Below, piece after piece: positions 34,612 through 43,110 of a stretch of DNA of 64,000 nt. Under the pieces are notes generated by a model, which did no database searches, was not told where the DNA came from, and saw only the letters and a list, made by a program, of their open reading frames with translations. Position numbers and translations under genes: made by a program. The first letter of the stretch is position 1. Every line of letters begins with the position of its first letter. Source of the stretch: Planococcus antarcticus DSM 14505. Lineage in GTDB: Bacteria; Bacillota; Bacilli; Bacillales_A; Planococcaceae. The stretch covers positions 186,001 to 250,000 of the forward strand of contig NZ_CP016534.2 in the NCBI RefSeq assembly GCF_001687565.2, given 5' to 3'.

Positions 34612-35964
34612 ATGGAGGCATTGAAACTATCGTTTCCACAAACCATCAGCCCAGCATCAAAAAAAGCTGCTGTACCGGTTCAAGATCAAGCCTTGTTTGC
34701 CTCTTTGCTGAATTCTTTAGGTACAGAAGCGGAACTTCCAAGCGAAGAACAGGCACCAGCAGAAGAATTACTGAAAAGCCTGGAATCCTTATTGACATTA
34801 TTGCAGGAACTACCGGTTGAGGAGGAGATGGTTGAACAGCCGGATATTCAATACGCTATCCTTCAATTGCAGGAGCTTCTAGCCGGAAATACACAGCTCT
34901 ACTTTACAGCACCTGGTCAAATGGCTGGAGGTGCAGCAAATGCTGCCGATAAATTGATTGGCTTGCTGGAGAAAATTCAGCAAAAGCTGCAGGTTCTCTC
35001 CAGCGAATTTACTGCGAAATTTATAGATCCCCTTGTGTTTAAAGGGACAGAAGAAAAAAACAGCAATATAAACCTTGCCAGCTTAACGCAAATTTCTGAG
35101 CAGCTGGATAAACTGATCGGCATTCTCGAAAAGCAGCCGCAAACAACTTCAGCCTCTCAACAAGGAAAATCTATCGGGCAAGAGTTGGTGAATTTGCTAC
35201 CGGTTCAAGGACTTAATCCTGCCAAAGAGGCTCTAAGGTTTTTGAATGAGACGCTGAAACCGGTGAAGGAACTTCCAAGAGCCCCTGTTGAAATACAGGG
35301 AATTCCACAGCAAGTCGAAGTGGTTGAACTCCAACCAGCCGGAAAGCTCCAAGCCGCAGAAGAACTTCAGTCTCCTAAAGTGCTGGTTGAAAGTAAAGTA
35401 GCTCTAGAGCCGGCTGTTCAGCCAACTGCTACCGTGGCGGCTGAAGCTGTAAAGGCTGCTGGCAACCAGGTACGAACAGAAGCCAATCCACCAGCTGCAC
35501 CATTTGTCCGACTATCCAATCTGCTTGAGGACTTGAGTGGAATGTTAAAAAGTTCGATGCGCTTGGCAGAGACCACAGAAGGCATGAAGATGCGCGTCAA
35601 TATTTTCCCGGAGCATCTGGGACACTTGGAAATTTTGCTGACGTCAACGAATGGAAAACTGGCCGCTCAAATTATGGCGAGTACCCCGATGGCAAAAGAG
35701 GCGCTTGAACTTCAGTTAAATCAGCTGAGGGCTTCGTTAGTACAGCAAGGTGTAGCAGTCGAAAAAATCGAAGTGCTGCAGCAAAGTTCACAGCAGCCTT
35801 TCAGCCAGCAACATTCCCATACAGAACAACGGTTTTCCCAACAACAACAAAGAAACGGAACAACAAGACAAGATAAAAACGGCTATTTTCAGCCTGAAGA
35901 AGAGAAGGCCGTTGAACGGCAGCCTTCCGTTGGTCAGTTGATGAAAGTGGATTACACAGTGTAG
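34612..35964 (+). CDS. fliK: Flagellar hook-length control protein FliK
   Basis: A 450-residue molecular ruler exported during hook growth. The N-terminal two-thirds is low-complexity (Glu, Gln, Leu, Ala), and the conserved C-terminal domain (about 305-395) has MRVNIFPEHLGHLEILLTST and ALELQLNQLRASLVQQGV, followed by a Gln/His-rich tail. It starts 4 nt after fliJ. No ylxF/MgtE-like gene lies between fliJ and fliK, unlike in B. subtilis. Confidence 0.9.
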   Translation: MEALKLSFPQTISPASKKAAVPVQDQALFASLLNSLGTEAELPSEEQAPAEELLKSLESLLTLLQELPVEEEMVEQPDIQYAILQLQELLAGNTQLYFTAPGQMAGGAANAADKLIGLLEKIQQKLQVLSSEFTAKFIDPLVFKGTEEKNSNINLASLTQISEQLDKLIGILEKQPQTTSASQQGKSIGQELVNLLPVQGLNPAKEALRFLNETLKPVKELPRAPVEIQGIPQQVEVVELQPAGKLQAAEELQSPKVLVESKVALEPAVQPTATVAAEAVKAAGNQVRTEANPPAAPFVRLSNLLEDLSGMLKSSMRLAETTEGMKMRVNIFPEHLGHLEILLTSTNGKLAAQIMASTPMAKEALELQLNQLRASLVQQGVAVEKIEVLQQSSQQPFSQQHSHTEQRFSQQQQRNGTTRQDKNGYFQPEEEKAVERQPSVGQLMKVDYTV

Positions 35965-35980
35965 AAGAAAGGGTGTTTTG

Positions 35981-36436
35981 ATGAACATCTCAACAGTAAC
36001 GACCGGTACAGCTGCTGCACCAGCGCCAGCTGCTAAGACGGAAGCAACAAATGCACTTGGACAAGATGCTTTCTTGAAAATCCTGGTAACTCAAATGAAA
36101 CACCAAGATCCAATGGAGCCGCTGAAAGACACTGAGTTTATTGGCCAGATGGCTCAATTTACGAGCCTGGAGCAATTGACTAACTTAAACAAGACCATGA
36201 CCCAATTCGTCAGCAATCAAGGGACTTCTTCGTTGGCGGACTATGCACACCTGATCGGCACTTCAGTTAAATGGGAGTCAGAAACGGAATCGGGCGAAGG
36301 AATCGTCAAAGCGTTGTCCAGCAAGAACGGCGAATTGCTCGCTGAACTTGAAGGATCGGATGTAAAAGTGCCAATCGAATCGATTCAACGGATCGAAAAA
36401 CAAACAGCAGCTATAATTGACCAAGAAATTGTCTGA
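35981..36436 (+). CDS. flgD: Flagellar hook-capping protein FlgD
   Basis: A 151-residue scaffold for hook assembly: NALGQDAFLKILVTQMKHQDPMEPLKDTEFIGQMAQFTSLEQL is the family core. The C-terminal beta domain is short, as in Bacillus. ATG 35981 is preferred, with AGAAAGGGTG upstream. Confidence 0.95.
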   Translation: MNISTVTTGTAAAPAPAAKTEATNALGQDAFLKILVTQMKHQDPMEPLKDTEFIGQMAQFTSLEQLTNLNKTMTQFVSNQGTSSLADYAHLIGTSVKWESETESGEGIVKALSSKNGELLAELEGSDVKVPIESIQRIEKQTAAIIDQEIV

Positions 36437-36478
36437 CCCAGCGTGGTCAAAAGACGATTCTTGAAAGGGGAAAATTAA

Positions 36479-37261
36479 ATGTTACGTTCAATGTACTCAG
36501 GAATTTCAGGAATGAAAGGGTTTCAAACAAAGCTAGATGTAATCGGGAATAATATTTCCAACGTCAATACAATAGGCTACAAAAAAAGCACGATCAACTT
36601 TCAAGATCTTTTGAGCCAGAATTTGTCGAGCGGTGGCGCTAACCCAATGCAAATCGGTTTGGGTTCATCAATGGCTTCGATAAACGTCAATCACAATGCT
36701 GGATCTTCAATGTCTACAGGCGTTGGAACAGACCTTTCAATTATGGGAGATGGATTTTTCGTTGTTCAAGATCCAGAAGCTGCTGCTGGAGAAGGACAAT
36801 ATTTAACGCGTGCGGGAAATTTCACGGTAACAGCTGAAGGCAATTTAGTGACAGCACAGGGTTACAATGTTTTAGGCAGTAACGAGCAGGCAATCAATGT
36901 CTCAGGTTACGATTCGTTCAGCATCAATCGCTTAGGAGAAGTAATCGGAAAACAAGCCGATGGAACAGAAACGACAATTGCCGAGATTGGGGTCTCAACA
37001 CCTGAAAATCCATCAGGTCTTCGTAAATTTGGCGGTTCATTATACGAGATGACGGGAGTAGCGAGTGCGAACGGGTTGAATATTCAAACAGCTACAGAAA
37101 AGAATACGGAAATTGGTTCCGGAATGCTCGAAATGTCCAACGTTGACTTAACGGAAGAGTTTACTGAAATGATCATTGCACAGCGCGGATTCCAGGCGAA
37201 TTCACGAACAATCACGACTTCGGATGAACTTCTGCAGGAAGTAGTCAACTTGAAGCGCTAA
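36479..37261 (+). CDS. flgE: Flagellar hook protein FlgE (FlgG-like)
   Basis: 260 residues with the axial-protein N-terminus MLRSMYSGISGMKGFQTKLDVIGNNISNVNTIGYKK and C-terminus SNVDLTEEFTEMIIAQRGFQANSRTITTSDELLQEVVNLKR. Position after flgD and before swrD matches the B. subtilis hook gene, so hook protein is favoured over rod protein FlgG. AAAGGGGAAA precedes ATG. Confidence 0.9.
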   Translation: MLRSMYSGISGMKGFQTKLDVIGNNISNVNTIGYKKSTINFQDLLSQNLSSGGANPMQIGLGSSMASINVNHNAGSSMSTGVGTDLSIMGDGFFVVQDPEAAAGEGQYLTRAGNFTVTAEGNLVTAQGYNVLGSNEQAINVSGYDSFSINRLGEVIGKQADGTETTIAEIGVSTPENPSGLRKFGGSLYEMTGVASANGLNIQTATEKNTEIGSGMLEMSNVDLTEEFTEMIIAQRGFQANSRTITTSDELLQEVVNLKR

Positions 37262-37309
37262 TAGAGGAGGCTCAGGCTGAGCAAAGTAATGCTTTGAACA
37301 GCAATCGAC

Positions 37310-37525
37310 ATGATTCAATTAACCAGGTTAAATCGCTCTTCTTTTGTATTAAATGCCATTTATATCGAACGGCTGGAATCTACACCGGATACCGTAGTGA
37401 CGTTAACAACGGGCAAGAAAGTCCATGTACTAGAAAGCGTAGAGGAAGTTATGGACAAAGTGACTGGTTATTACCAGAAACTGAACATTTTACCTCGTTT
37501 GCATGAGCCGAACCTGGACGAATGA
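37310..37525 (+). CDS. swrD: Swarming/torque factor SwrD (FlbD family), 71 aa
   Basis: A small protein with the FlbD signature: MIQLTRLNRSSFVLNAIYIERLESTPDTVVTLTTGKK and VEEVMDKV. In B. subtilis SwrD raises motor torque to allow swarming. It lies in the standard place after flgE. The ribosome binding site is poor. Its 3' end abuts the fliM ribosome binding site. fliL, which normally follows it in Bacillus, is absent here. Confidence 0.88.
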   Translation: MIQLTRLNRSSFVLNAIYIERLESTPDTVVTLTTGKKVHVLESVEEVMDKVTGYYQKLNILPRLHEPNLDE

Positions 37526-37538
37526 GGAGGCAACCAAG

Positions 37539-38522
37539 TTGACAGATGTTTTATCAGATGAAAATATCGAAACCATTCTTTCGGCAATGGGGAAACAAGA
37601 ACCGAAAGCTATCGATAAAAAAAGGAATGTTCAAACATACGATTTCAAGAAAGCTTTGCGTTTCTCACAAGATCAGATTCGTACCTTGTCCCGTATCCAT
37701 GAGAACTTTTCCCGCTTATTGACTTCTTATTTCTCAGCGCAGCTTCGGACTTTTGTTCAAATTAACGTCGAGGCGGTAGAAGAAGTTTCTTATCAAGATT
37801 TTGTCCGCAATGTCCAGAAAAAATCGATGTTAGGCGTTTTCGAAGCGGCACCGCTGCAGGGCAGTATGGTTATGGATTTTTCCCCGGATGTCGTATATGT
37901 CATGTTCGACCGGCTTCTTGGGGGACAAGGCAATCTTTTGCAGAAGGACAGTGAATTGACTGAAATTGAAATCAGCGTCATTCAACGTGTGTTTTCGAAG
38001 TCATTGGAATGTTTTGAGGAAGCTTGGTCATCTGTAGTGAAGCTATCTCCAGAACTCAAAGAGATTGAAGTGAACCCACAATTCCTGACCACATCTCCAC
38101 CAAACGAAACAGTCATTTTGGTCCAGCTGCAAACGAAAATTGGCAATGTGGAAGGCATCATCAATATCTGTTTGCCCCATGCTGTGCTGGAGAAAATTTT
38201 GCCGAAGCTGTCAGCAAAACACTGGCTGGCAAATCAAAAAAAAGCGATTGAAACACACGAAATGGAAGCTTTAGAGGAAAAGCTCCAAGGCACCAAAATG
38301 GAAATTAAAGCAGTGCTGGGAAAATCGACGATTGAACTTGGGGATTTTCTCAACCTGAAAAATGGAGATGTGATTCGCTTGAACGAGTCGTACGATGCAC
38401 CCGTCACGCTTCAAGTAGACAATAAATTGAAATTTTATGCACAGCCTGGCGTTTCAAAAGGTCGAATGGCTGTACAGGTAACGGAAGTGTCAACTCAAGG
38501 AGTTCTATTCGATGACGATTGA
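37539..38522 (+). CDS. fliM: Flagellar motor switch protein FliM
   Basis: A 327-residue C-ring protein. TTG 37539 lies 8 nt after AGGAGG, giving MTDVLSDENIETILSAMGKQ, which is the N-terminal CheY-P-binding type motif. The CheC-like middle domain and the SpoA-like C-terminal domain (TIELGDFLNLKNGDVIRLN) follow. It overlaps fliY by 11 nt. Confidence 0.94.
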   Translation: MTDVLSDENIETILSAMGKQEPKAIDKKRNVQTYDFKKALRFSQDQIRTLSRIHENFSRLLTSYFSAQLRTFVQINVEAVEEVSYQDFVRNVQKKSMLGVFEAAPLQGSMVMDFSPDVVYVMFDRLLGGQGNLLQKDSELTEIEISVIQRVFSKSLECFEEAWSSVVKLSPELKEIEVNPQFLTTSPPNETVILVQLQTKIGNVEGIINICLPHAVLEKILPKLSAKHWLANQKKAIETHEMEALEEKLQGTKMEIKAVLGKSTIELGDFLNLKNGDVIRLNESYDAPVTLQVDNKLKFYAQPGVSKGRMAVQVTEVSTQGVLFDDD

Positions 38523-39567
38523 TCAACATTCTTCGGAAGAAATCGCAGGTTTACTGAATTACAAGAAGGTGGGAGGAAAGATGATGTCTGAAAGTTCATT
38601 ATCGAAAACGGAAACAGAAGCGGTCATCGAATTGCTGAACGCATCACTCGGCGGTTCAGCCGCTGAGTTGACTGCACTGCTTTCTGAACAGGTTTTCGTG
38701 ACTTCGCCAACTTTGACCATCACCAATAGAGAGGATGTCTTCGCTTCGGTAGTTGCACCGTTTTATGTTGCACTGGGCGAATATACGGGCGCAGCCAACG
38801 GAATGCAAGTTCTTGCTGTTTCCAAAAAAGATGTAGATGCTGCATTGGGGGCTGGACTGGATGATGCTGAGGACGAAACGGAATTCCAAGCTGTTCAAGA
38901 GATGATCGGGAAGATGTTCGACGCCGTAGCACAATCGATGTCAGCGCTATTGGAAACGGATATTGCCCATTCCTTATCGGGCATAGACGTCGTCGACCAG
39001 GCTGGGGATTTTCCATTGGCCAACTTCACGAAAGAGCAGTGGTTTACGGAATCCCAATTTCAGCTGAATATTAGCGGCAAGCAAAATATCCGTTTTCATC
39101 TGTGCCTTCCTGTGCCACTCACGAAGCTCTTGGTGACTATATTAACTGAACCGTTTGAAGAAGAAGAAACAAAGGAGATAGGTGAAATGCCAAAGCAATC
39201 AGAAAGCCATTTAGACAACCAGCTAAATGAACAGACTCAGGAAACACCAACGGTACAAAATGTCCAATTTTCAAGCTTCGACAATACGGAAACAGCACCG
39301 TCGGAACCGAATAACCTGAATATGCTGTTGGATATCCCACTTCAAGTAACCGTGGAGCTAGGTCGTACAAAACGTGTGGTCAAAGAAATACTGGAAATTT
39401 CTCAGGGGTCCATCATCGAGCTCGATAAATTAGCTGGCGAACCAGTCGATATTCTGATCAACAATAAGCTGATCGCAGTTGGCGAAGTCGTGGTCATTGA
39501 CGAAAATTTTGGTGTTCGCGTAACAGACGTACTAAGTACAGCAGAGCGTATCTCGAAACTGCGTTAA
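38512..39567 (+). CDS. fliY: Flagellar motor switch phosphatase FliY
   Basis: 351 residues: an N-terminal peptide TIDQHSSEEIAGLLN similar to the FliM/FliY CheY-binding motif, a CheC-type domain (about 30-215), an acidic linker and a C-terminal SpoA/FliN domain (about 265-345). The first CheC phosphatase motif is intact (ELLN); in the second the Asn is replaced (QEMIG). ATG 38512 keeps the N-terminal motif. A strong GGGAGGAAAG site before ATG 38581/38584 could give a shorter second form. The next gene is fliO, not cheY. Confidence 0.9.
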   Translation: MTIDQHSSEEIAGLLNYKKVGGKMMSESSLSKTETEAVIELLNASLGGSAAELTALLSEQVFVTSPTLTITNREDVFASVVAPFYVALGEYTGAANGMQVLAVSKKDVDAALGAGLDDAEDETEFQAVQEMIGKMFDAVAQSMSALLETDIAHSLSGIDVVDQAGDFPLANFTKEQWFTESQFQLNISGKQNIRFHLCLPVPLTKLLVTILTEPFEEEETKEIGEMPKQSESHLDNQLNEQTQETPTVQNVQFSSFDNTETAPSEPNNLNMLLDIPLQVTVELGRTKRVVKEILEISQGSIIELDKLAGEPVDILINNKLIAVGEVVVIDENFGVRVTDVLSTAERISKLR

Positions 39568-39593
39568 TGCCTGACAGAAGGAGTTTGCCGAGA

Positions 39594-40241
39594 TTGAACA
39601 AATCAAAGAATGTATACATCGCACTGCTTATGGCAGTCTTGTTTTTCGGTGCACTGTCGGTTCCCTTGACTGTTCAGGCAAGCCCGAATGTCGTGGAGTG
39701 GCTCAACAATGAAGAACCTGCAGAAGAAACGCCGGCAAATCCTGTAGAAGCGGCACCGGTGGAAGAAAAAAGCCTGGCCGGCATCATCGTTCAATTGGTA
39801 CTTTATACGCTATTAATTGTGGCGATGATTTACGGCCTGATCAAGTTCTTGGCGGCGCGCCAGAAAAACCTCCAGCCCAATCAGGCGGTCAAACTGATGG
39901 GCGGTACGCAGCTCGGCAACAATAAGTCGCTACAAGTAGTGAAGATTGGCGGCCAGATGTACTTGATCGGTGTCGGTGATGAAATAACGCTGATCAAGGA
40001 GTTCTCGGATGCAGCAGAAATAAACAGCATCGAAAAAGACTTTGAGCAACAGCAGCCAATTCTTTCAAAAAATCTGCTCGACTTTACGAAAAAGAAAATC
40101 GGTAATTTTTCGAAAAACCCGGAGAAAAAAGGCTTTGATCAGCTTTTCAAGCAAAGTCTGAACAAGCAAAAAGCCAAGCAGCAAGTGCTCGGAAATGAGC
40201 TTGGGCAAGAACAGCCTGATAAGGAAGGACGTCCGCTATGA
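39594..40241 (+). CDS. fliO: Flagellar biosynthesis protein FliO (FliZ)
   Basis: About 215 residues: an N-terminal signal-type segment (NKSKNVYIALLMAVLFFGAL, then VQASP), an acidic Pro-rich stretch, a second TM (IIVQLVLYTLLIVAMIYGLIKFL) and a cytosolic basic tail. FliO assists assembly of the FliP ring. TTG 39594 lies 10 nt after AAGGAG; ATG 39567, overlapping the fliY stop, is the alternative. Confidence 0.85.
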   Translation: MNKSKNVYIALLMAVLFFGALSVPLTVQASPNVVEWLNNEEPAEETPANPVEAAPVEEKSLAGIIVQLVLYTLLIVAMIYGLIKFLAARQKNLQPNQAVKLMGGTQLGNNKSLQVVKIGGQMYLIGVGDEITLIKEFSDAAEINSIEKDFEQQQPILSKNLLDFTKKKIGNFSKNPEKKGFDQLFKQSLNKQKAKQQVLGNELGQEQPDKEGRPL

Positions 40242-40927
40242 TTCCGGAAATTTTATCATCCATCAATATTCCGGGCATTGATTTTGGCGGAGAATCGCCT
40301 GAGGATGTCTCAACCACATTGCAGCTGTTCTTCCTGTTGACAGTACTGTCACTGGCCCCGGGAATCCTGATTATGATGACTAGCTTTACGCGCATCATCA
40401 TTGTGCTGTCGTTCGTCCGAACCGGACTCGGCACACAATCCATGCCGCCGAACCAGGTTTTGGTCGGCTTGGCGCTGTTCCTGACGTTCTTCATCATGTC
40501 ACCGATTGCGATGGAAATGAACGAGACAGCTTTGCAACCCTATTTAGACGGAGACATGGAACAACAAGAAGCATTGGATACAGCCATTGTGCCTTTAAAA
40601 GAATTTATGGCAAAAAACACACGGGAAAAAGATTTGGCCTTGTTTTTTAAATATGCAGAACTTGAAAAGCCAGATAGCATTGAAGAAATTCCACTGACTT
40701 CACTGATTCCGGCGTTTGCCATCAGTGAAATGAAAACCGCTTTCCAAATCGGGTTTGTCATATTTATTCCCTTTTTGATCATCGATATGGTGGTGGCCAG
40801 TACGCTAATGGCAATGGGGATGATGATGCTGCCCCCGGTCATGATTTCATTGCCGTTTAAAATTTTGCTGTTCGTCCTAGTGGATGGCTGGTACTTAATA
40901 ATCGAATCGCTGCTTGTCAGCTTTTGA
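40238..40927 (+). CDS. fliP: Flagellar export gate protein FliP
   Basis: A 229-residue, four-TM export-gate subunit with PGILIMMTSFTRIIIVLSFVR, GTQSMPPNQVLVGLALFLTFF and IPFLIIDMVVASTLMAMGMMMLPP. It overlaps fliO by 4 nt. Confidence 0.97.
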   Translation: MIPEILSSINIPGIDFGGESPEDVSTTLQLFFLLTVLSLAPGILIMMTSFTRIIIVLSFVRTGLGTQSMPPNQVLVGLALFLTFFIMSPIAMEMNETALQPYLDGDMEQQEALDTAIVPLKEFMAKNTREKDLALFFKYAELEKPDSIEEIPLTSLIPAFAISEMKTAFQIGFVIFIPFLIIDMVVASTLMAMGMMMLPPVMISLPFKILLFVLVDGWYLIIESLLVSF

Positions 40928-40943
40928 CGAAGGGAAGAAAACG

Positions 40944-41213
40944 ATGACTCCAGATATGGTAATCAAACTAGCAGAACAATCGATTTTTACCGTTATCCTC
41001 ATATCTGCGCCGATGCTGTTGATCGCTTTAGCTGTTGGATTATTGGTCAGCGTCTTTCAGGCGATGACCCAAATCCAGGAACAGACGCTGGCGTTCATTC
41101 CAAAAATACTGGCGGTGTTTATCTCGCTGGTGGTCTTTGGGCCATGGATGCTGACATTGTTGTTGGACTACACTAGAGACCTGTTTCAGCAGCTGCCAAG
41201 AATCATCGGGTAA
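40944..41213 (+). CDS. fliQ: Flagellar export gate protein FliQ
   Basis: An 89-residue protein with two TM helices: TPDMVIKLAEQSIFTVI and FQAMTQIQEQTLAFIPKI. ATG 40944 follows GAAGGGAAG; earlier in-frame starts fall in fliP without a site. Confidence 0.96.
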   Translation: MTPDMVIKLAEQSIFTVILISAPMLLIALAVGLLVSVFQAMTQIQEQTLAFIPKILAVFISLVVFGPWMLTLLLDYTRDLFQQLPRIIG

Positions 41214-41219
41214 GCGGAA

Positions 41220-41999
41220 ATGGAAACAATTTTTGACATACTGCCTTATTTTTTGTTAATGCTCATCCGCTTGACCAGCTTTTTCCTCATCGCACCGATT
41301 TTTTCAATGCGTGGCGTACCGACGCAATTTAAAATTGGCATCGCCGCTTTCCTGGCGTTTGTCGCCGTTTCGACTTTGCCGATGGGCGACACGATTCCCT
41401 TGGATTCTTCCTATATTCTATTGATTATTAAAGAGCTTGGCACCGGATTAGCGCTTGGATTCACAGCGGCGCTGCTGTTATATGCAGTTCAGATTGCCGG
41501 GGCATTTATCGATTTTCAGATGGGATTTTCCATGGCCAATGTGCTGGATCCGCAGACAGGAGCGCAAGTGCCAATCATTGGTCATTTTAAGTACATGATG
41601 GCCCTCTTGTTCCTATTAACAGCCAATGGCCATCATTTGATGCTGGACGGCGTCATGCAGAGCCTCCGCGTCTTTCCAGTGGAACGCTTGGCAATGTCAG
41701 TAAAAGCCGAAGACATCGCCATGTTTATGACCGGTTTGTTCACAGAGATGTTCTTGATCGCGCTGCAAATAGCGCTGCCGATTGTCGGTGCTTTGTTTCT
41801 GGTGGATGTCGCACTTGGCATTTTGGCAAAAACGGTGCCGCAACTGAATATTTTTGCTGTCGGATTGCCGTTGAAAATTTTCGTCGGCTTTATCATGCTG
41901 TTTCTGACCATGCCTGTGTTCTTTTTCATCCTGCAGATTCTCTTTGAGAAAATTTTGGTGAGCATGGCTGAGCTAATCGGTTTATTAGGAGGAAGGTAA
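41220..41999 (+). CDS. fliR: Flagellar export gate protein FliR
   Basis: A 259-residue multi-spanning protein: TSFFLIAPIFSMRGVPTQFKIG, FQMGFSMANVLDPQTGAQVP and VDVALGILAKTVPQLNIF are family hallmarks. It starts 6 nt after fliQ, and flhB starts in the next base after its stop. Confidence 0.97.
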   Translation: METIFDILPYFLLMLIRLTSFFLIAPIFSMRGVPTQFKIGIAAFLAFVAVSTLPMGDTIPLDSSYILLIIKELGTGLALGFTAALLLYAVQIAGAFIDFQMGFSMANVLDPQTGAQVPIIGHFKYMMALLFLLTANGHHLMLDGVMQSLRVFPVERLAMSVKAEDIAMFMTGLFTEMFLIALQIALPIVGALFLVDVALGILAKTVPQLNIFAVGLPLKIFVGFIMLFLTMPVFFFILQILFEKILVSMAELIGLLGGR

Positions 42000-43088
42000 G
42001 TGGTGAAAAGGTATCCTTTGGACCTGCAGTTTTTTGCCGGTGAGAAAACTGAAGCAGCAACACCGCAAAAACGCCAGGAATCCAAGCGGAAAGGCCAGGT
42101 AGCCAAAAGTCCTGAAGTTGCAGCGGCCATGATTATCCTCGGTGGAATCATGCTGCTGAACTCGCTTGGCGGCTGGATGCTGGACCGTATTTTAGCCATT
42201 TACCGCATTCACTTTACTCAATATATTTCCTGGGAAATAACGCCGGCGACGATCCGTACATTGTTTGAACAAATGGCCATGAATGCATTTTTACTGATGT
42301 TGCCCATCATGCTAGTCGGCGTGGTCTTTGGGTTTCTCGGGAATTTTATCCAGGTTGGCGCTATCTTTTCAACCGATCCGATCATGGCAAAGCTAGAGCG
42401 GATGGATCCGGTCAAAGGAGCGAAGCGGATCTTCTCAATGCGTGCCTTAGTGGAATTGGGAAAATCCCTGCTGAAGATTGCCATTATCGGAGGCGCCGCA
42501 TTCGGTGTTTTGTGGCTCGGCAAGGAAGAATTGTTTTCCCTTTCCCAGAAAAGCATCAGCGAATCTTTATCTTTTATCGGCTCATTGGTTTTTCAAATGG
42601 GTCTGATTGCTGGCATCATTCTGCTGTGTTTATCCATTCTGGATTATATCTACCAGAAATACGAATTTGAAAAAGGCATACGGATGTCCAAACAAGACAT
42701 CAAAGATGAATACAAAAAAGCGGAAGGCGATCCGCTGATCAAATCAAAAATAAAAGACAAGCAACGACAAATGAGTATGAATCGAATGATTCAAGATTTG
42801 CCAGGCGCGGATGTACTGATCACCAATCCGACGCATTACGCTATCGCCATCAAGTACGATGCCGAAACGATGGCGGCTCCGGTCATCATCGCCATGGGCA
42901 AGGATCACTTGGCCTTGAAAATTAAAGAAAAAGCAAAAGAACTTGGAATTGTGACGATGGAAAATAAGCCTCTTGCGCGCGCGCTATATGCTCAAGTTGA
43001 AATAGGGGATACCGTACCGGAAGATCTGTTCCTAGCCGTGGCAGAGGTGTTAGCATATATTTACCGACTAAAAGGAAAAATCCGATGA
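42000..43088 (+). CDS. flhB: Flagellar export switch protein FlhB
   Basis: A 362-residue substrate-specificity switch with four TM helices. The N-terminus AGEKTEAATPQKRQESKRKGQV and the autocleavage motif NPTH near residue 275 (ADVLITNPTHYAIAIKY) are intact. GTG 42000 follows GGAGGAAGG that overlaps the fliR end. Confidence 0.96.
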   Translation: MVKRYPLDLQFFAGEKTEAATPQKRQESKRKGQVAKSPEVAAAMIILGGIMLLNSLGGWMLDRILAIYRIHFTQYISWEITPATIRTLFEQMAMNAFLLMLPIMLVGVVFGFLGNFIQVGAIFSTDPIMAKLERMDPVKGAKRIFSMRALVELGKSLLKIAIIGGAAFGVLWLGKEELFSLSQKSISESLSFIGSLVFQMGLIAGIILLCLSILDYIYQKYEFEKGIRMSKQDIKDEYKKAEGDPLIKSKIKDKQRQMSMNRMIQDLPGADVLITNPTHYAIAIKYDAETMAAPVIIAMGKDHLALKIKEKAKELGIVTMENKPLARALYAQVEIGDTVPEDLFLAVAEVLAYIYRLKGKIR

Positions 43089-43110
43089 ACGGGAAAGAGG
43101 AGGGAACCGC

